A stretch of DNA of 64,000 bases from Aquilaria yunnanensis (GCA_039654915.1 CM077599.1:84350001-84414000), one strand, 5' to 3'; shown: positions 47,172 to 58,203, numbered from the stretch's first letter. The notes: generated from the letters alone by a model not told the origin. Numbers and translations are program-made.

Positions 47172-47496
47172 GAGTGGATACATTATTGCCAGCTATACAC
47201 GATAGTCATGAGTACGACTCTGGTCAGGTATGGGTACACTATCGTTAAAAGAGGAGGAAAATTTTCAAAATAACTGCTAGCATGTACAGTAGTCACTACT
47301 GTAGCTTACGTCAGGAGTAGGTACGTGATTGTCAAAGGAGGAGGAAAATTTCAAAAGCGACAGCTAGCATGTACAGTATCGTGACTATGGCTCATGTCAG
47401 GAGTGGATACATTATCGCCGAAAGGGGAGGAAGATTTCAAAAGTGACAGCTAGCACGTACAGTAATCGTGACTTTGGTTCACGTCAGGAGTGGATA
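47172..47496 (-). repeat. ~86-bp degenerate tandem repeat upstream of the LOG-like ORF
   Basis: About three and a half copies of a unit with 'gctagcatgtacagt', 'gtcaggagtggatac' and 'gaggaggaaaattt'. The landmark gctagca begins at about 47276, 47363 and 47449, a period of 86-87 bp. That equals the period of the main array, though the sequences are not evidently alike. Confidence 0.75.
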
Positions 47497-47963
47497 CTTC
47501 TGAAATGATCATTCAGGCTACCACCAAGGCTATCTCCCAAAGATTTGTTACTCCTTCTTCTTTGTTAGCCTATGTTCTGTGCCGCTCGCAAAGCAGGACC
47601 TCAATCTTACCTGTTTTAATTCATAAAGCTTATCAAAGTAATCTACGGTCTTTGTTTTTTTCTAAGTTTTAATTATTACTATTCTTCCTTCAAAAGTCAC
47701 AATTTATTGCACACTTAAGGCTAGTAGGAATGTGAGATTTGAAGGAAAAGAACTGGATAGAAGTGACTTTAGCATTTTGAACGTGAGAATCTAAGGTAAG
47801 TTAAAGAGAATTGGCTTTTATTTATGGGTAAAAGAATATGAAAATCTTGGGTATAGATAGATAATGAAAGTGTAAGGGAAGAAAGCTCTCTTTGACAACT
47901 TTGATCAAATAAACTTTGGTAACCCTGTATCCACTTCTCCCCTTCTGTTCGAAAATTTCTTCA
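47497..47963. other. retrotransposon spacer between integrase and the LOG-like region
   Basis: No coding sequence was recognised. A short open frame on the + strand (47490-47672) has no known motif. Confidence 0.5.
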
Positions 47964-49967
47964 TTATGCAAAGTATTTCTTTACTGCATCCGAATTTACT
48001 GGCTTCGGTAATTCTCGTCCATCCATTTCTGTTAGAATTAGTGCCCCTCCTGAAAATGCTTTCTTCACGACATATGGCCCGTCATAATTTGGTGTCCATT
48101 TTCCTCTTGAATCATGTTGCATGGGTAAAATTTTCTTGAGCACTATGTCACCTTCGTGAAATTGTCGTGGGCGAACCTTTTTGTTGTAAGCACGAATCAT
48201 CCTTCTTTGATAAAGTTGCCCATGGCAGAGGGCTATCATTCTTCTTTCATCAATTAGATTTAATTGCTCGTATCTAGCTTTGACCCATTCTGCTTCTCTT
48301 AATTGAGTATCCATTAGTACCCTTAATAAAGGAATTTCAACTTCGATGGGCAATACAGCCTCCATACCGTATACCAGAGAAAAAGGTGTTGCTCCAGTAG
48401 AAGTACGGGTAGAAGTTCTATAAGCATGTAGTGCAAAAGGTAACATCTCATGCCAGTCCTTGTAAGTGACGATAATCTTTTCAACAATTCTCTTGATATT
48501 TTTATTGGCCGTTTCTACTGCACCATTCATCATCGGTCGATAAGGTGCTGAATTGAGATGCTTGATTTTGAATTGCCGGCACAAAGTCTGCATCATTGCA
48601 TTATTCAGGTTTGTGGCATTGTCTGAGATGATACACTCTGGCGGTCCATAGCGACAAATGATTTCTTTCTTAATGAACCGGCATACCACCTTTTGAGTTA
48701 CGCTTGCATAAGACACAACTTCTACCCATTTAGTGAAGTAGACAATTGCCAGTAGGATGAATTTGTGACCATTGGAAGCTTTAGGGGTAATGGCTCCAAT
48801 GACGTCGATTCCCCACATGGCAAAAGGCCAAGGTATTGCTGTTACATTAAGAGGGGTGGGTGGAGCTTGGATCTTGTTGGCATATATTTGACATTTGTGA
48901 CATTTTCTCACGTGATTAATACAATCACTTTCCAATGTGAGCCAATAGTAGCCAGCCCTCATTATTTGTCTTGCCATGGTATGACCACTAGTGTGTACTC
49001 CACATATTCCAGAATGAACTTCTTCCATGATCTTTCGTGCTTCATGAGTATCTACGCAGCGAAGTAGCATCGAGTCTGGGGTTTTCTTGTAGAGTATGTC
49101 TAGGTTTAAAAGAAAACCCATTGACAATCTTCGTAGAAATTTCTTGTCATTTTCTGATGCTTCTAGTGGATATGTTCGTTCTTGGAGGTATTTCTTGATA
49201 TCATGATACCAAGGCTTTCCATCCAATTCTTCTTCGATGCTCATGCAATAAGCTGGAGAATCTATTATTTTCATCTCGAACACAGGAGTATGCTCAGGGT
49301 CGCTTATCTTGTACATAGCAGCCAAAGTAGCTAAAGCGTCTGGGATTTGATTATCTTCCCTTGGAAGATGATGGAAACTTATACTGTTAAATCTTCGAGT
49401 CATGTCTAGTATAAGCTTTTGGTAAGGGATTAATTTTGAATCTCTTGTCTCCCATTCTCCATTGATTTGATATATGACTAATGCGGAATCCCCATAGACT
49501 CGGAGATCTCGCACTTTCAAATCCAGTGCCATTTGGAGTCCCATAGCACATGCTTCATACTCTACTATATTGTTGGTACAAGGAAATGTAATTTTTGCTG
49601 TGAGGGGAAACTGCTCTCCGCTTGGAGAGATGAGTATAGCTCCAATCCCTTGTCCCAAAGCATTAGATGCTCCATCGAATGCCATTTTCCATGTTTCATT
49701 TTTTTCATCGACTTCCTGTTCTATCGTCATTATATCTCCATCAGGAAAGTCCATTCTCATGGGCTCATAATCCTCCAATGCTCTATCAGCCAGATATTCA
49801 GCTATCACACTTCCTTTTACGGCCTTTTGGGTGACATACTGTATGTCGTATTCAGATAACAGCATTTGCCATTTTGCAATCCTGCCTGATAAAGCGGGTT
49901 TCTCGAAAATGTACTTAATGGGATCAGTCTTGGAGATCAGCAATGTTGTGTTGTTGAGCATGTAGTG
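47964..49967 (-). CDS. retrotransposon pol C-terminal part: RNase H tail, archaeal-type RNase H, integrase
   Basis: The open frame is 665 codons from its first ATG (49961) and begins just after an in-frame stop (49968-49970), so it is the downstream part of the polyprotein. Residues ~1-60 finish the Ty3 RNase H. Residues ~91-215 form the extra RNase H of the Tat group, with acidic residues D96, E134/E136, D158 and D203. The integrase zinc motif is H316-x6-H323...C354-x2-C357. The catalytic triad is D386, D447 and E483, giving the D,D(35)E spacing. The C-terminal region is complete and ends KKYFA. All catalytic residues are present. Integrase would insert the cDNA and RNase H would trim RNA, but translation from the normal start is blocked by the upstream stops. 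Confidence 0.92.
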   Translation of the reverse strand, partial: HYMLNNTTLLISKTDPIKYIFEKPALSGRIAKWQMLLSEYDIQYVTQKAVKGSVIAEYLADRALEDYEPMRMDFPDGDIMTIEQEVDEKNETWKMAFDGASNALGQGIGAILISPSGEQFPLTAKITFPCTNNIVEYEACAMGLQMALDLKVRDLRVYGDSALVIYQINGEWETRDSKLIPYQKLILDMTRRFNSISFHHLPREDNQIPDALATLAAMYKISDPEHTPVFEMKIIDSPAYCMSIEEELDGKPWYHDIKKYLQERTYPLEASENDKKFLRRLSMGFLLNLDILYKKTPDSMLLRCVDTHEARKIMEEVHSGICGVHTSGHTMARQIMRAGYYWLTLESDCINHVRKCHKCQIYANKIQAPPTPLNVTAIPWPFAMWGIDVIGAITPKASNGHKFILLAIVYFTKWVEVVSYASVTQKVVCRFIKKEIICRYGPPECIISDNATNLNNAMMQTLCRQFKIKHLNSAPYRPMMNGAVETANKNIKRIVEKIIVTYKDWHEMLPFALHAYRTSTRTSTGATPFSLVYGMEAVLPIEVEIPLLRVLMDTQLREAEWVKARYEQLNLIDERRMIALCHGQLYQRRMIRAYNKKVRPRQFHEGDIVLKKILPMQHDSRGKWTPNYDGPYVVKKAFSGGALILTEMDGRELPKPVNSDAVKKYFA

Positions 49968-50492
49968 TCATAGTCGATGTGCTACCCATGCAAGGGCACA
50001 ACAGGACTTTTCTACTATTGAGTATTTAGCTTCATATGTGGTAAGCTTTTTGCTCAAATAGTAAATTGCATGCTCCTTCTTGCTTGTCTCATCACATTGA
50101 CCCAATACGGATCCTAATGAAGAATCCTGTATGGATAAATATAGAATCAACGGTTCTCCGGATCGAGGTGGTATCAAGACTGGTGGATTTGATAGATATC
50201 GTTTGATTTTCTCGAACGCTTCTTGGCATTCGTTATTCCACTCAATCGGATTGTTCTTCTTTAGTGATTTGAAAAGCGGTTCACACTTGGACGTCAATTG
50301 TGATATGAACCTTGCTATGAAGTTGATTCTACCCAGAAAACTTCTTACTTGTTTTGGAGTCTTCGGGGGTTGCATTTCTTGTATCGCTCTGACTTTACTC
50401 GGGTCAACTCGAATCCCGTCCTTGCTGACCATGAAACCCAATAACTTTCCTGAAGAGGCTCCAAAAGTACATTTGGCAGGATTCAACTTCAA
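49968..50492 (-). pseudogene. retrotransposon pol middle part: RT thumb/connection and Ty3-type RNase H start
   Basis: It continues the RT frame after the stop at 50493-50495. Landmarks are LNPAKCTFGASSGKLLGF at the start, the PPKTPKQVRSFLGRINF thumb phrase, and EHAIYYLSKKLTTYEAKYS at the RNase H junction. It ends at TGA 49968-49970, where related elements usually have an Arg or Lys-type codon. That is consistent with CGA to TGA decay. It has no start of its own and is a broken segment of one polyprotein. Confidence 0.88.
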
Positions 50493-51393
50493 TTAATATT
50501 TGGGAAGTTTATCGAATAGTTTTCTTAGCACTTTTAAATGCCCCCCAGCAGTGAAAGTTTTGGCGATCATGTCGTCCACATATACTTCAATTTCTTTATG
50601 CATCATGTCATGGAACAACGTGACCATGGCTCTTTGATATGTAGCACCAGCATTTTTTAACCCGAAAGGCATCACCTTATAGTAGAAGGTACCCCAAAGG
50701 GTAATAAAAGCAGTTTTTATCATGTCATCTGGATCAAGTTTGATTTGATTGTATCCAGAAAAACCATCCATGAAGGAAAAGTAGGAGTTTCCTGCGGTAT
50801 TATCCACCAGTGTATCAATATGAGGAAGTGGGAAGTTATCTTTAGGACTGGCTTCGTTCAAAGGCCGGTAGTCCTGACAAACTCTTAGTTTCCCACTTTC
50901 TTTCTTTTCGACTGGGACAATGTTAACCACCCATTCTGTATATTCAGCGACCCCAAGGAATCCTGCATCCCACAGCTTTCGAATCTCGTCTTTTACTCTT
51001 AAGATTAACTCCGGCTTTAATCTTCGTAACTTCTGTCTGACAGGCTTCGCCCCAGGCTTCAAGGGTATTTTGTGTAGTACTATGTCTGAGCTTAAGCCGG
51101 GCATATCTTGGTATGACCAAGCGAATACATCCACATATTCTTTCAATAAATGGACTAATTCTTCTTTTTCTTCAGGAGGGAATAAAGTGCCAATCTTGAC
51201 TTCTTTTACATCCTGACTGTCTCCCAGGTTGAATACCTCAGTTGGTTCTTGACTTGTTGCTCTTTCTTTTTCATCTCGCTCAATCATTTTTAATAGCTCA
51301 GGAGATACTTGAAGATCTTCGTCATCCGAGTCGGTAGTGTTTACAGGATTATCAAAGTTCATTCTTTCATTGTCATCAAAGAGAGTTTTGGGT
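50493..51393 (-). pseudogene. retrotransposon pol: reverse transcriptase catalytic part (second exon start)
   Basis: Numbered from the ATG at 51362, residues ~95-289 contain reverse transcriptase motifs: VCQDYRPLNEAS, the first catalytic Asp in FSFMDGFSGYNQIKL (D199), PFGLKNAGATYQR, and the YVDD active site (residues 261-264). The frame is also open upstream to 51393, where a 3' splice site is predicted. It is cut by TAA at 50493-50495 within a normally continuous RT. Catalytic residues are intact, so the loss is by truncation rather than active-site change. Confidence 0.9.
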
Positions 51394-51593
51394 CTGCATT
51401 ATCCAGAGAGAAAAGAAATTGAAGAGAAAAAAAAATGGCACGAATGAGATGGATGCAAACTGGTACTTTATTTACAATGTGCATAAATCACAACTTTATT
51501 GGAATAAAAAGCAATAACTAAAAGGTTCACTTAAACAAAGACTACACCCTATTGATTGAACCTTTCTTTAGGAGGTTTTTACTATTAGATTAC
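51394..51593 (-). other. predicted intron between protease and RT coding parts
   Basis: On the - strand the upstream frame runs into GTAATC at 51593 with stops right behind it. The segment ends in a T/C-rich stretch and GCAG at 51397-51394. Joining 51594 to 51393 keeps the frame and leads straight into the RT frame. Ogre elements are known to carry a spliced intron at this place. This is a frame-and-consensus prediction without transcript evidence. Confidence 0.65.
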
Positions 51594-51999
51594 TTTGGAA
51601 AGCTTTCGATTATAACAGGCAGTTCTATCGCCTCCCAATTGTTCAGCACATCCCGTGGGCCACAAGGTTGAACGAGCTCCTCCTCTTCAGGTGAATCGCT
51701 GATGATTGCCTGAATAGAAAGACTTTCAAAAGACTTTCAAAAGACTTGTTGATGTTGATAGTCAGCTTGCCTTCATTGTCATTTTTCGGAATGAGACCAC
51801 CACTCACGAACGTTTCGGTGATTTCAGGGATATCCAGATTTCTTTCCTGGAGAGGATGCCCTGTTAATCGTGCAATCCTCTTTTCTCTCTTTTCAGCTAT
51901 TGCCTTCATTTTATCATGTCTTGTCGGTGTGAAGCCTAAGCCGTATTTCCCTTCATTTGCGGATATTTTCAATGGCTCTGGAATTCCTTGTAAATCTTG
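51594..51999 (-). pseudogene. retrotransposon segment after protease (G-patch-like end), broken
   Basis: This continues the Gag-protease frame past the TGA at 52000-52002, with GKYGLGFTPT completing a G-patch-like glycine motif begun before the stop. Near 51725-51750 an 11-bp direct duplication ('tcttttgaaag' on the - strand) shifts the frame. After it the other frame continues with ELVQPCGPRDVLNNW up to the predicted donor site. The PC.P...NW phrase is typical of Tat elements. Confidence 0.75.
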
Positions 52000-54888
52000 T
52001 CACAAACCTAACCCCGGTGAGTATCCTCCTTTTATCATGAGTTTGGCGACCATGCGACTTGTTTTAGAGATGTTAGGAACGGGTTCTTCTCCATATTCAC
52101 TGACATAAGTAGCATTGACAATCTCAAAAGACCTGAAGGAGCAATCAGGTATATTTTCATTGACCTCAACATATTGAGCATCCGCAGGTCTAGATAGCAG
52201 AATGTCTTCTTCAGCAAAGACTGTGATTATCTTTCCTTCAATGATGAATTTCATTTTTTGATGTAATGAGGAAGGAATTGCTCCAGCCATATAGATCCAT
52301 GGTCTTCCCAGCAGACAAGTATAAGATGGAGAAATGTCCATGACTTGGAATGTGATATGGAAAAGACAGGGACCAATCCCAATTGGTAGCTCTATTTCTC
52401 CAACTACATCTCTCTTTGTTCCGTCAAATGCTTGAACAACAATATGACTGTTGTTGAGGTGTGATGGGTCTAAACCGATCTTATGTAAAGTTTCTAATGG
52501 CATTACATTTAGAGCTGATCCATTGTCGATCAGAACTCTAGCCATAATCTGATCTTTGTATTTAATCGAAATATGTAGAGCCTTAGAGTGACCCCTTCCT
52601 TCTGCTGGTATCTCATCGTCAGTGAATGTGATGAGATTTTGTGCCGTGATGTTGTTGACAAGGTGGTCAAAGTTGTTCACGGAGATATCTTGTTCAACAT
52701 AAGCCTTATTCAGGACTTTGAGAAGAGCTTCTCGATGGGCATCGGAACTTAAGAGCAATGAAAGTATGGAGATCTTTGCTGGCAGACGGTTCAACTGCTC
52801 CACGATGCTGTATTCACTTTGCTTTATGAGTTTGAGAAACTCAGTAGCTTGTTCATCTGTTACTGCTCGAGGCATCTCTTGCTCTTTAGATGTGTTAATA
52901 GGTCCATTTGCTGGATCCGTAACATTCTTCTCTTGTTGGAGCTTGTTCATTTGCTTGGGAGAATAACACCGACCGCTTCTAGTCATGCCCCCAACTTCTA
53001 ACGGAGTTGATGTGATGTTAGAAGTATAGCCATAGTTCCATGGAACAGTTTTGTCTGATTTGTACGGGAATGGCTTTGGAACTTGAATTCTTAAAGGCTT
53101 GAGAGCAGATTTTGAGATTGGAATGACTAATGGTCTTGGCATGATATTGACTTCTTGTTCTTTAATTATCACATTCACGTCATCCTCTTTATCTGACATA
53201 AAAACGATGATTTGGGAGGAGTCCATGAGACTTTGTAGACTTTTACGGAATTCTGGGCATTCTTGGATAGAATGACTCTTACTGTTATGAAAGTTGCACC
53301 ACTCCTCATCCTCGACTTCTTTATTTCCAGAAGACTTTCCTATGATAATCCCTTCTTTCACAAGGCATGAATATACATGCTTAAGAGGGGTTATGATATC
53401 ATTGACTGTTTTCTTCATCGGCCAGTATTCTTCCATCATATTGACTGGTTTGGCTTGATGAGGAGGCAATGGATTATGAGTGACGTTTGGTTCATCGGAA
53501 AAGTCCAACCACTTTGACTCAATTAATTGTTGGATTATACGTTTCAATGCTATGCAATTTTCCAGTCCGTGGCCCACGGTACCATCATGATATGGGCAAT
53601 TTATGTTAGGGTCATACCACCTTGGATACGGGGGTTCCAATGGCCTTGTAGGAATTGGGCGAATAAGTTGACTTTCGATGAGTTTTGGATACAGCTCAGT
53701 ATAAGTCATGGGAATTGGTGCGAAGATTTCTCTTGGTCTTGGTGCAGGTACTGGAGGAGTTGGAACAGGTGGCCGTAACTGATTAGGTCTGTTGGGAGGA
53801 TAATTGTTGGGTCTATTGGGAAGATAATCATTGGGCCTATTGGGAGGATAATCATTGGGCCTATTGGCAGAATAGGATAGGCGAGGTCCGGTGGCCACAG
53901 TGCCCACGAAGGGAATCCCTCTTCCTCTTCCTATTTGTTGTATTTCTTCATCTTTTCTTCTGGAAGGTCCTCCTCTTTTCATAGGATCGCTAAAGGATTC
54001 AGTAATCTTCCCGGTCCTGATACCATGCTCGATCCTTTCTCCAGACATTACTACGTCGGAGAAATTGGTTGCCGAATTGCCAATGAGTTTGTCATAATAT
54101 GGGTATTTTAGTGTCTGGACAAACAAAGTGACCATTTCTCTTTCTGTCATGGGTGGCTGTACTTGTGCAGCTAAGTCCCTCCATCGTTGGGCGTATTCCT
54201 TAAAAGTTTCTGTTTTTTTCTTCTCCATGTTTTGGAGAGTTTGGCGATCCGGAGCTAAGTCCATAACATGTTTATAGTTGCCGATGAAGGCCTGAGCAAG
54301 GTCATTCCAAGTTTTTATGTTTCTTGGACCTTGGCTTAGATACCACTGTAATGCTGATTTTGTGAGACTTTCCTGAAAAAGTGCGATCCACACCTTCTCA
54401 TCTTTGGTAAGTGGTTGTAGTCTTCTGAGAAACAAAGTGATGTGAGTGATGGGATCACTCGTTCCATCGTATTTCACGAAATCTGGCACCTTAAAGTCCG
54501 AAGGGATTTTGACGTCTGGCACTAAGCAGAGGTCATCCACTGAGAGAGATCCGAACATAGTACCTCCTTCAATGGCTCGCAGTCTCTTTTCTATCGTTTC
54601 GAGTTTTTGAGATTCTGCTTCTTCTTTTGGTAACATCTTCTTCTCTTCATGTATGGTGTCTTGTTTCAGGTGAACACTAGCAGACTGTCCTGGTTTTTGA
54701 AACAGGTTTTCTTGGACTGAGACTCGTTGCGGAGTGAATCCCGGAGGATAAGTGGGATCTTGTGCTTCTTTGATGGGAATTTGAGTTGCTTTCCCCTTGA
54801 TTAGTTCCATCAATTGTCTCATCTGTTCTGCCATACTTTCAATCTTGGACTCCATCTCTATGAGACGTCCTTCGGCTTGTTCTGCCAT
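52000..54888 (-). CDS. retrotransposon Gag-protease polyprotein
   Basis: 962 aa from ATG 54888. Residues 1-32 form a likely coiled coil. The retrotransposon Gag domain lies at ~120-290 (VWIALFQESLTKSALQWYL, then FKEYAQRWRDLAAQV). A proline/asparagine repeat (RPNDYPPN-type, four copies) lies at ~342-372. Two zinc-knuckle-like motifs have His in the second position: C431-x2-H-x5-H-x4-C and C531-x2-H-x4-H-x4-C. The aspartic protease has its catalytic Asp at 788 (VLIDNGSALNVMP) and LLGRPW at ~859-864. The last residues, GGYSPGLGL, are the start of a G-patch cut by TGA 52000-52002. Gag forms the particle in the cytoplasm and protease matures the polyprotein. The ORF itself is intact up to the early stop. 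Confidence 0.92.
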   Translation of the reverse strand: MAEQAEGRLIEMESKIESMAEQMRQLMELIKGKATQIPIKEAQDPTYPPGFTPQRVSVQENLFQKPGQSASVHLKQDTIHEEKKMLPKEEAESQKLETIEKRLRAIEGGTMFGSLSVDDLCLVPDVKIPSDFKVPDFVKYDGTSDPITHITLFLRRLQPLTKDEKVWIALFQESLTKSALQWYLSQGPRNIKTWNDLAQAFIGNYKHVMDLAPDRQTLQNMEKKKTETFKEYAQRWRDLAAQVQPPMTEREMVTLFVQTLKYPYYDKLIGNSATNFSDVVMSGERIEHGIRTGKITESFSDPMKRGGPSRRKDEEIQQIGRGRGIPFVGTVATGPRLSYSANRPNDYPPNRPNDYLPNRPNNYPPNRPNQLRPPVPTPPVPAPRPREIFAPIPMTYTELYPKLIESQLIRPIPTRPLEPPYPRWYDPNINCPYHDGTVGHGLENCIALKRIIQQLIESKWLDFSDEPNVTHNPLPPHQAKPVNMMEEYWPMKKTVNDIITPLKHVYSCLVKEGIIIGKSSGNKEVEDEEWCNFHNSKSHSIQECPEFRKSLQSLMDSSQIIVFMSDKEDDVNVIIKEQEVNIMPRPLVIPISKSALKPLRIQVPKPFPYKSDKTVPWNYGYTSNITSTPLEVGGMTRSGRCYSPKQMNKLQQEKNVTDPANGPINTSKEQEMPRAVTDEQATEFLKLIKQSEYSIVEQLNRLPAKISILSLLLSSDAHREALLKVLNKAYVEQDISVNNFDHLVNNITAQNLITFTDDEIPAEGRGHSKALHISIKYKDQIMARVLIDNGSALNVMPLETLHKIGLDPSHLNNSHIVVQAFDGTKRDVVGEIELPIGIGPCLFHITFQVMDISPSYTCLLGRPWIYMAGAIPSSLHQKMKFIIEGKIITVFAEEDILLSRPADAQYVEVNENIPDCSFRSFEIVNATYVSEYGEEPVPNISKTSRMVAKLMIKGGYSPGLGL

Positions 54889-55839
54889 TAATCTTGTTTG
54901 GAGCCGAGTTGATATCGGTGTTGAGGTCCAATTTTATCCTTTTAAAAGTAAGATTTATTTTATTAGACTCTACACGTATGTGATTTATGCAATGGATGCC
55001 TGCATGCAAAATAAGATTATGTTTTTATCAGACTTTGTATGTACGTGATTGATGTAATGGTTGTATGCAATGAGATTATGTTTTTATCAGACTTTATATG
55101 CACGTGATTAATGTAATGCATGCATGTGATGAGTGAGTTTGCTTATCCATTATCGTGGAACTTCAAAACTTTTAGTTGTCATTATAAAGACCAAAAAGTT
55201 AGCATAATTTGATGCGTGGTTTTGATGCATGAAGAATAATTGCACAAGAAAGATAAGGTTATTAATAAGTTAAATAGCAATTAACAACTCATGAAGTATT
55301 ATGGATAAACAAGTTAAAACCATACGAAGAAAAGTGTAGAGTAACAACACAGCATAACAAGGATATGCTTATGGCGTTGGTAAAATGGTAGAAATTCTAT
55401 GGTCAGTTCTATGGTTAAGTGGGGAGTTCTATATGCAGAAGGTGGTTTATCAAAAAGGCAAGGGATAGTTCCCGAATCACGCCACTAAATCATAGTGACG
55501 GCCCGATTCCTTACCCTCTAGGGTTAATGTAAGGAATGGATTAATTCGAGTCGTAGCTTTTCGTGGGCCCATGCAGAGACTAACCGTCTCAGAAGGCAAT
55601 ACACTACTTTGCTACTTTGAAACCGGTGAAGGCTTGGAGACCATGGCCTCACAAGGACAGCAACACCAATTCCGCTTAGAAAGAATCGTGTTTGATTTGA
55701 TGAAGCTCGGGTATAGAGCTTCATATTGTGAATGCGTCATGCATGTTTTTGCTAAGTAAATATAGTATATAAAAATCCACATAATAAGCAAAGTAAATCA
55801 AAACAAATCAACTTTAGGCTCGACTCACTAACGTCGCCT
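54889..55839 (-). other. retrotransposon 5' leader between PBS and gag
   Basis: About 950 nt without a supported ORF. The additional ORF1 that typical Ogre elements carry here is missing. Around 55020-55140 three diverged direct copies of 'gtttttatcagactttatatg' followed by 'cacgtgatt' are seen. The packaging signal presumably lies here, but nothing specific can be pointed to. Confidence 0.6.
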
Positions 55840-55856
55840 CCCCAGCGGAGTCGCCA
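55840..55856 (-). other. primer-binding site (arginine-tRNA type)
   Basis: On the - strand TGGCGACTCCGCTGGGG begins three bases (GCT) after the 5' LTR terminus. A PBS of this kind, complementary to tRNA-Arg, is characteristic of Ogre/Tat elements. The tRNA assignment is from memory of the group. Confidence 0.8.
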
Positions 55857-56407
55857 AGCTGTGGCAACGTGCGGGTCTTTTTCGGGAGTCGCCACCAATC
55901 AGTTTTCTTAGGTCGATTGGTCACCTTAAAATTGGTCTGCGAGAGTTCGGGGATCGGGAGTACGGTTACGCTAAAACAATATTGTTATAGCGCCCAAAAT
56001 TGGCACCTTAGTTGATTTTAATTTTGTTTTAGTTTGCTTTTAAATAATTTTCAGTTAACTTAGAAATTTTAACTGAATTAGTCGAAATGTGGATTTTTAA
56101 GTTAATTTGTATAGAATTTTATACTTCCGAACCATGGACTCTGCCGAGTCATTTGGACACGGAATTTGACGAAATTTTAATCAATTAATCCATATCATAA
56201 ATATGGATTTTTATCTTTTTATTTAATTTATTTATTTTAAAAAGGTTGATATTTTCTAAACCGTAGATCCTGCCGGATCATCCGAATATGGAATTTATTT
56301 TAATTTTTAGTTAATTATTTAATTTTTATGGAATCAATTATTAGTTTAATTATTAATTTGGAAATCTTTTGTTCATGAAATTTTAGGTTTATTAATAATT
56401 TAAAATT

Positions 56408-56763
56408 TTGATTTTTCTTTCTTTATATTTTCTTTTCTTTTCTTTCTTTTCTTTCTTTTTCTTTTCTTTTTACTTTTCTTTCTTTCTTTTCTTTTTTTAT
56501 CTTTTCTTTCTTTTCTTTCTTTCTTTTCTTTTTTTTCTTTTCTTTCTTTTCTTTTTTTATCTTTTCTTTTTCTTTTCTTTCTTTTCTTTCTTTCGTTTCT
56601 TTTTTTTCTTTTCTTTTTCTTTTCTTTCTTTTCTTTTTTTATCTTTTCTTTTTCTTTTCTTTCTTTTCTTTCTTTCTTTTCTTTTTTTTCTTTTCTTTTT
56701 CTTTTCTTTCTTTTCTTTTTTTATCTTTTCTTATCTTTCTTATCTTTTTCTTATCTTTCTTTT
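56408..56763. repeat. polypyrimidine tract in the 5' LTR
   Basis: TTTTC/TTTC repeats, longer than the counterpart by roughly one extra ~90-bp block. Confidence 0.9.
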
Positions 56764-57014
56764 AGTTTTTTTTTTAGTGAAAGTTATTTATTATTTAAAT
56801 AATTATTCAATTTATAAAAGAAAAATAAAAATAATTGGCTTTTTTAAAAAATTATTTTTATTAGGCTTAATAATTAATTAAAAAAAAATATTCTTTTAAT
56901 TTTCATTTATTTATTTAAGTAAGGGTTAAGGTGAATTAAATTAAAAAAAAAATTATATAAAGGAAAATTAATAATAATAAAGTGGGGCTTTTTGGCCATC
57001 CACTTTAAAAATAA

Positions 57015-57425
57015 ATAATAATAAAGGTTAGCAAAGTTAATTAAATTAATTAACAACAATAATAAAAATTAGCCAAGTTTAATTAAATTAATTGATTAAC
57101 AACAATAATAAAAAGTTAGTCAAGTTAATTAAATTAATTAATTAACAACAATAATAAAAAGTTAGTCAAGTTAATTAAATTAATTAATTAACAACAATAA
57201 TAAAAAGTTAGTCAAGTTAATTAAATTAATTAATTAACAACAATAAAAGTTAGCCAAGTTAATTAAATTAATTAATTAACAACAATAAAAGTTAGCCAAG
57301 TTAATTAATTAATTAACAAAAATAATAAAAAGTTAGACAAGTTAATTAAATTAATTAACAACAATAATAAAAAGTTAGCCAAGTTAATTAAATTAATTAA
57401 TTAACAACAATAATAAAAAGTTAAT
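57015..57425. repeat. ~46-bp tandem repeat in the 5' LTR
   Basis: About nine units, the same as 41700-42115. Confidence 0.9.
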
Positions 57426-58194
57426 TAATTGTTAACAACAATTATAAAAGTTAGTAATAATGCAAAAATTAAAAGGTTAGTAACAATAATAATATTAAAA
57501 GTTAGTTGTTAGTAAGTTAATAACAACAAAAAAAAAAGGGTTAGTAATAATAACAAATAAGTAAAACAAGTAAAAATTAAAATAGTTAGGAATTAATTCT
57601 GCAAGAACAAAATAAAAGGTTAGTGACCAAAGTGAAAGAAATTGAAAAATTGAAGGACAAAATGAGAGTTTTACCCTAGATTTTAATTTTTGAATTCTGC
57701 AGAAAAGGAAACAAAGCACGTCGCGCGGGAGGCGAAAGGGGGGGCTGGCTGGGCACGGTGGCGGCGCGGCCAGGGGCAAAGGGGGGGACGGCGACGTCGG
57801 CGGGGTGGGACGGTGGGGCGACGGCGGCACGGGCACGGCGGAGGCGGAGGGAAGGAAGGAAAAGGAGCGACGGCGGACGGCGTGGACGGCATCGATGGCG
57901 ACGGGCGACACGGCTGGGGGGGCGCGACGGTGGCGTGAGCACGGCGGAAGAGCGCGACAGTGGCGGTGGTGCGGGACAGAGAAAACAGAGGTGAGAGAAA
58001 GAACACACGGGAGAAAACGGCAAACGGAGAGGATGGCCAAAGCGTCACAAAGGAAAATTTTTTTCATTTTCTGGGAAGAGGAAGGAGGACCAGGGACTAA
58101 GGCTGTAATTTACTCTTTTTTTAAAACGGAGCTCTAAGCTTTCTCTATATTTTTTATCTGATTTTCTATGTGTTCAGCACTGAATTTGGGTGGG

Positions 58195-58203
58195 TATTTA
58201 TAG
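58195..58203 (-). promoter_or_regulatory. TATA box of the retrotransposon promoter
   Basis: CTATAAATA on the - strand, about 515 nt into the 5' LTR, followed by the GC-rich island. It would set U3 at about 545 nt. Confidence 0.6.
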
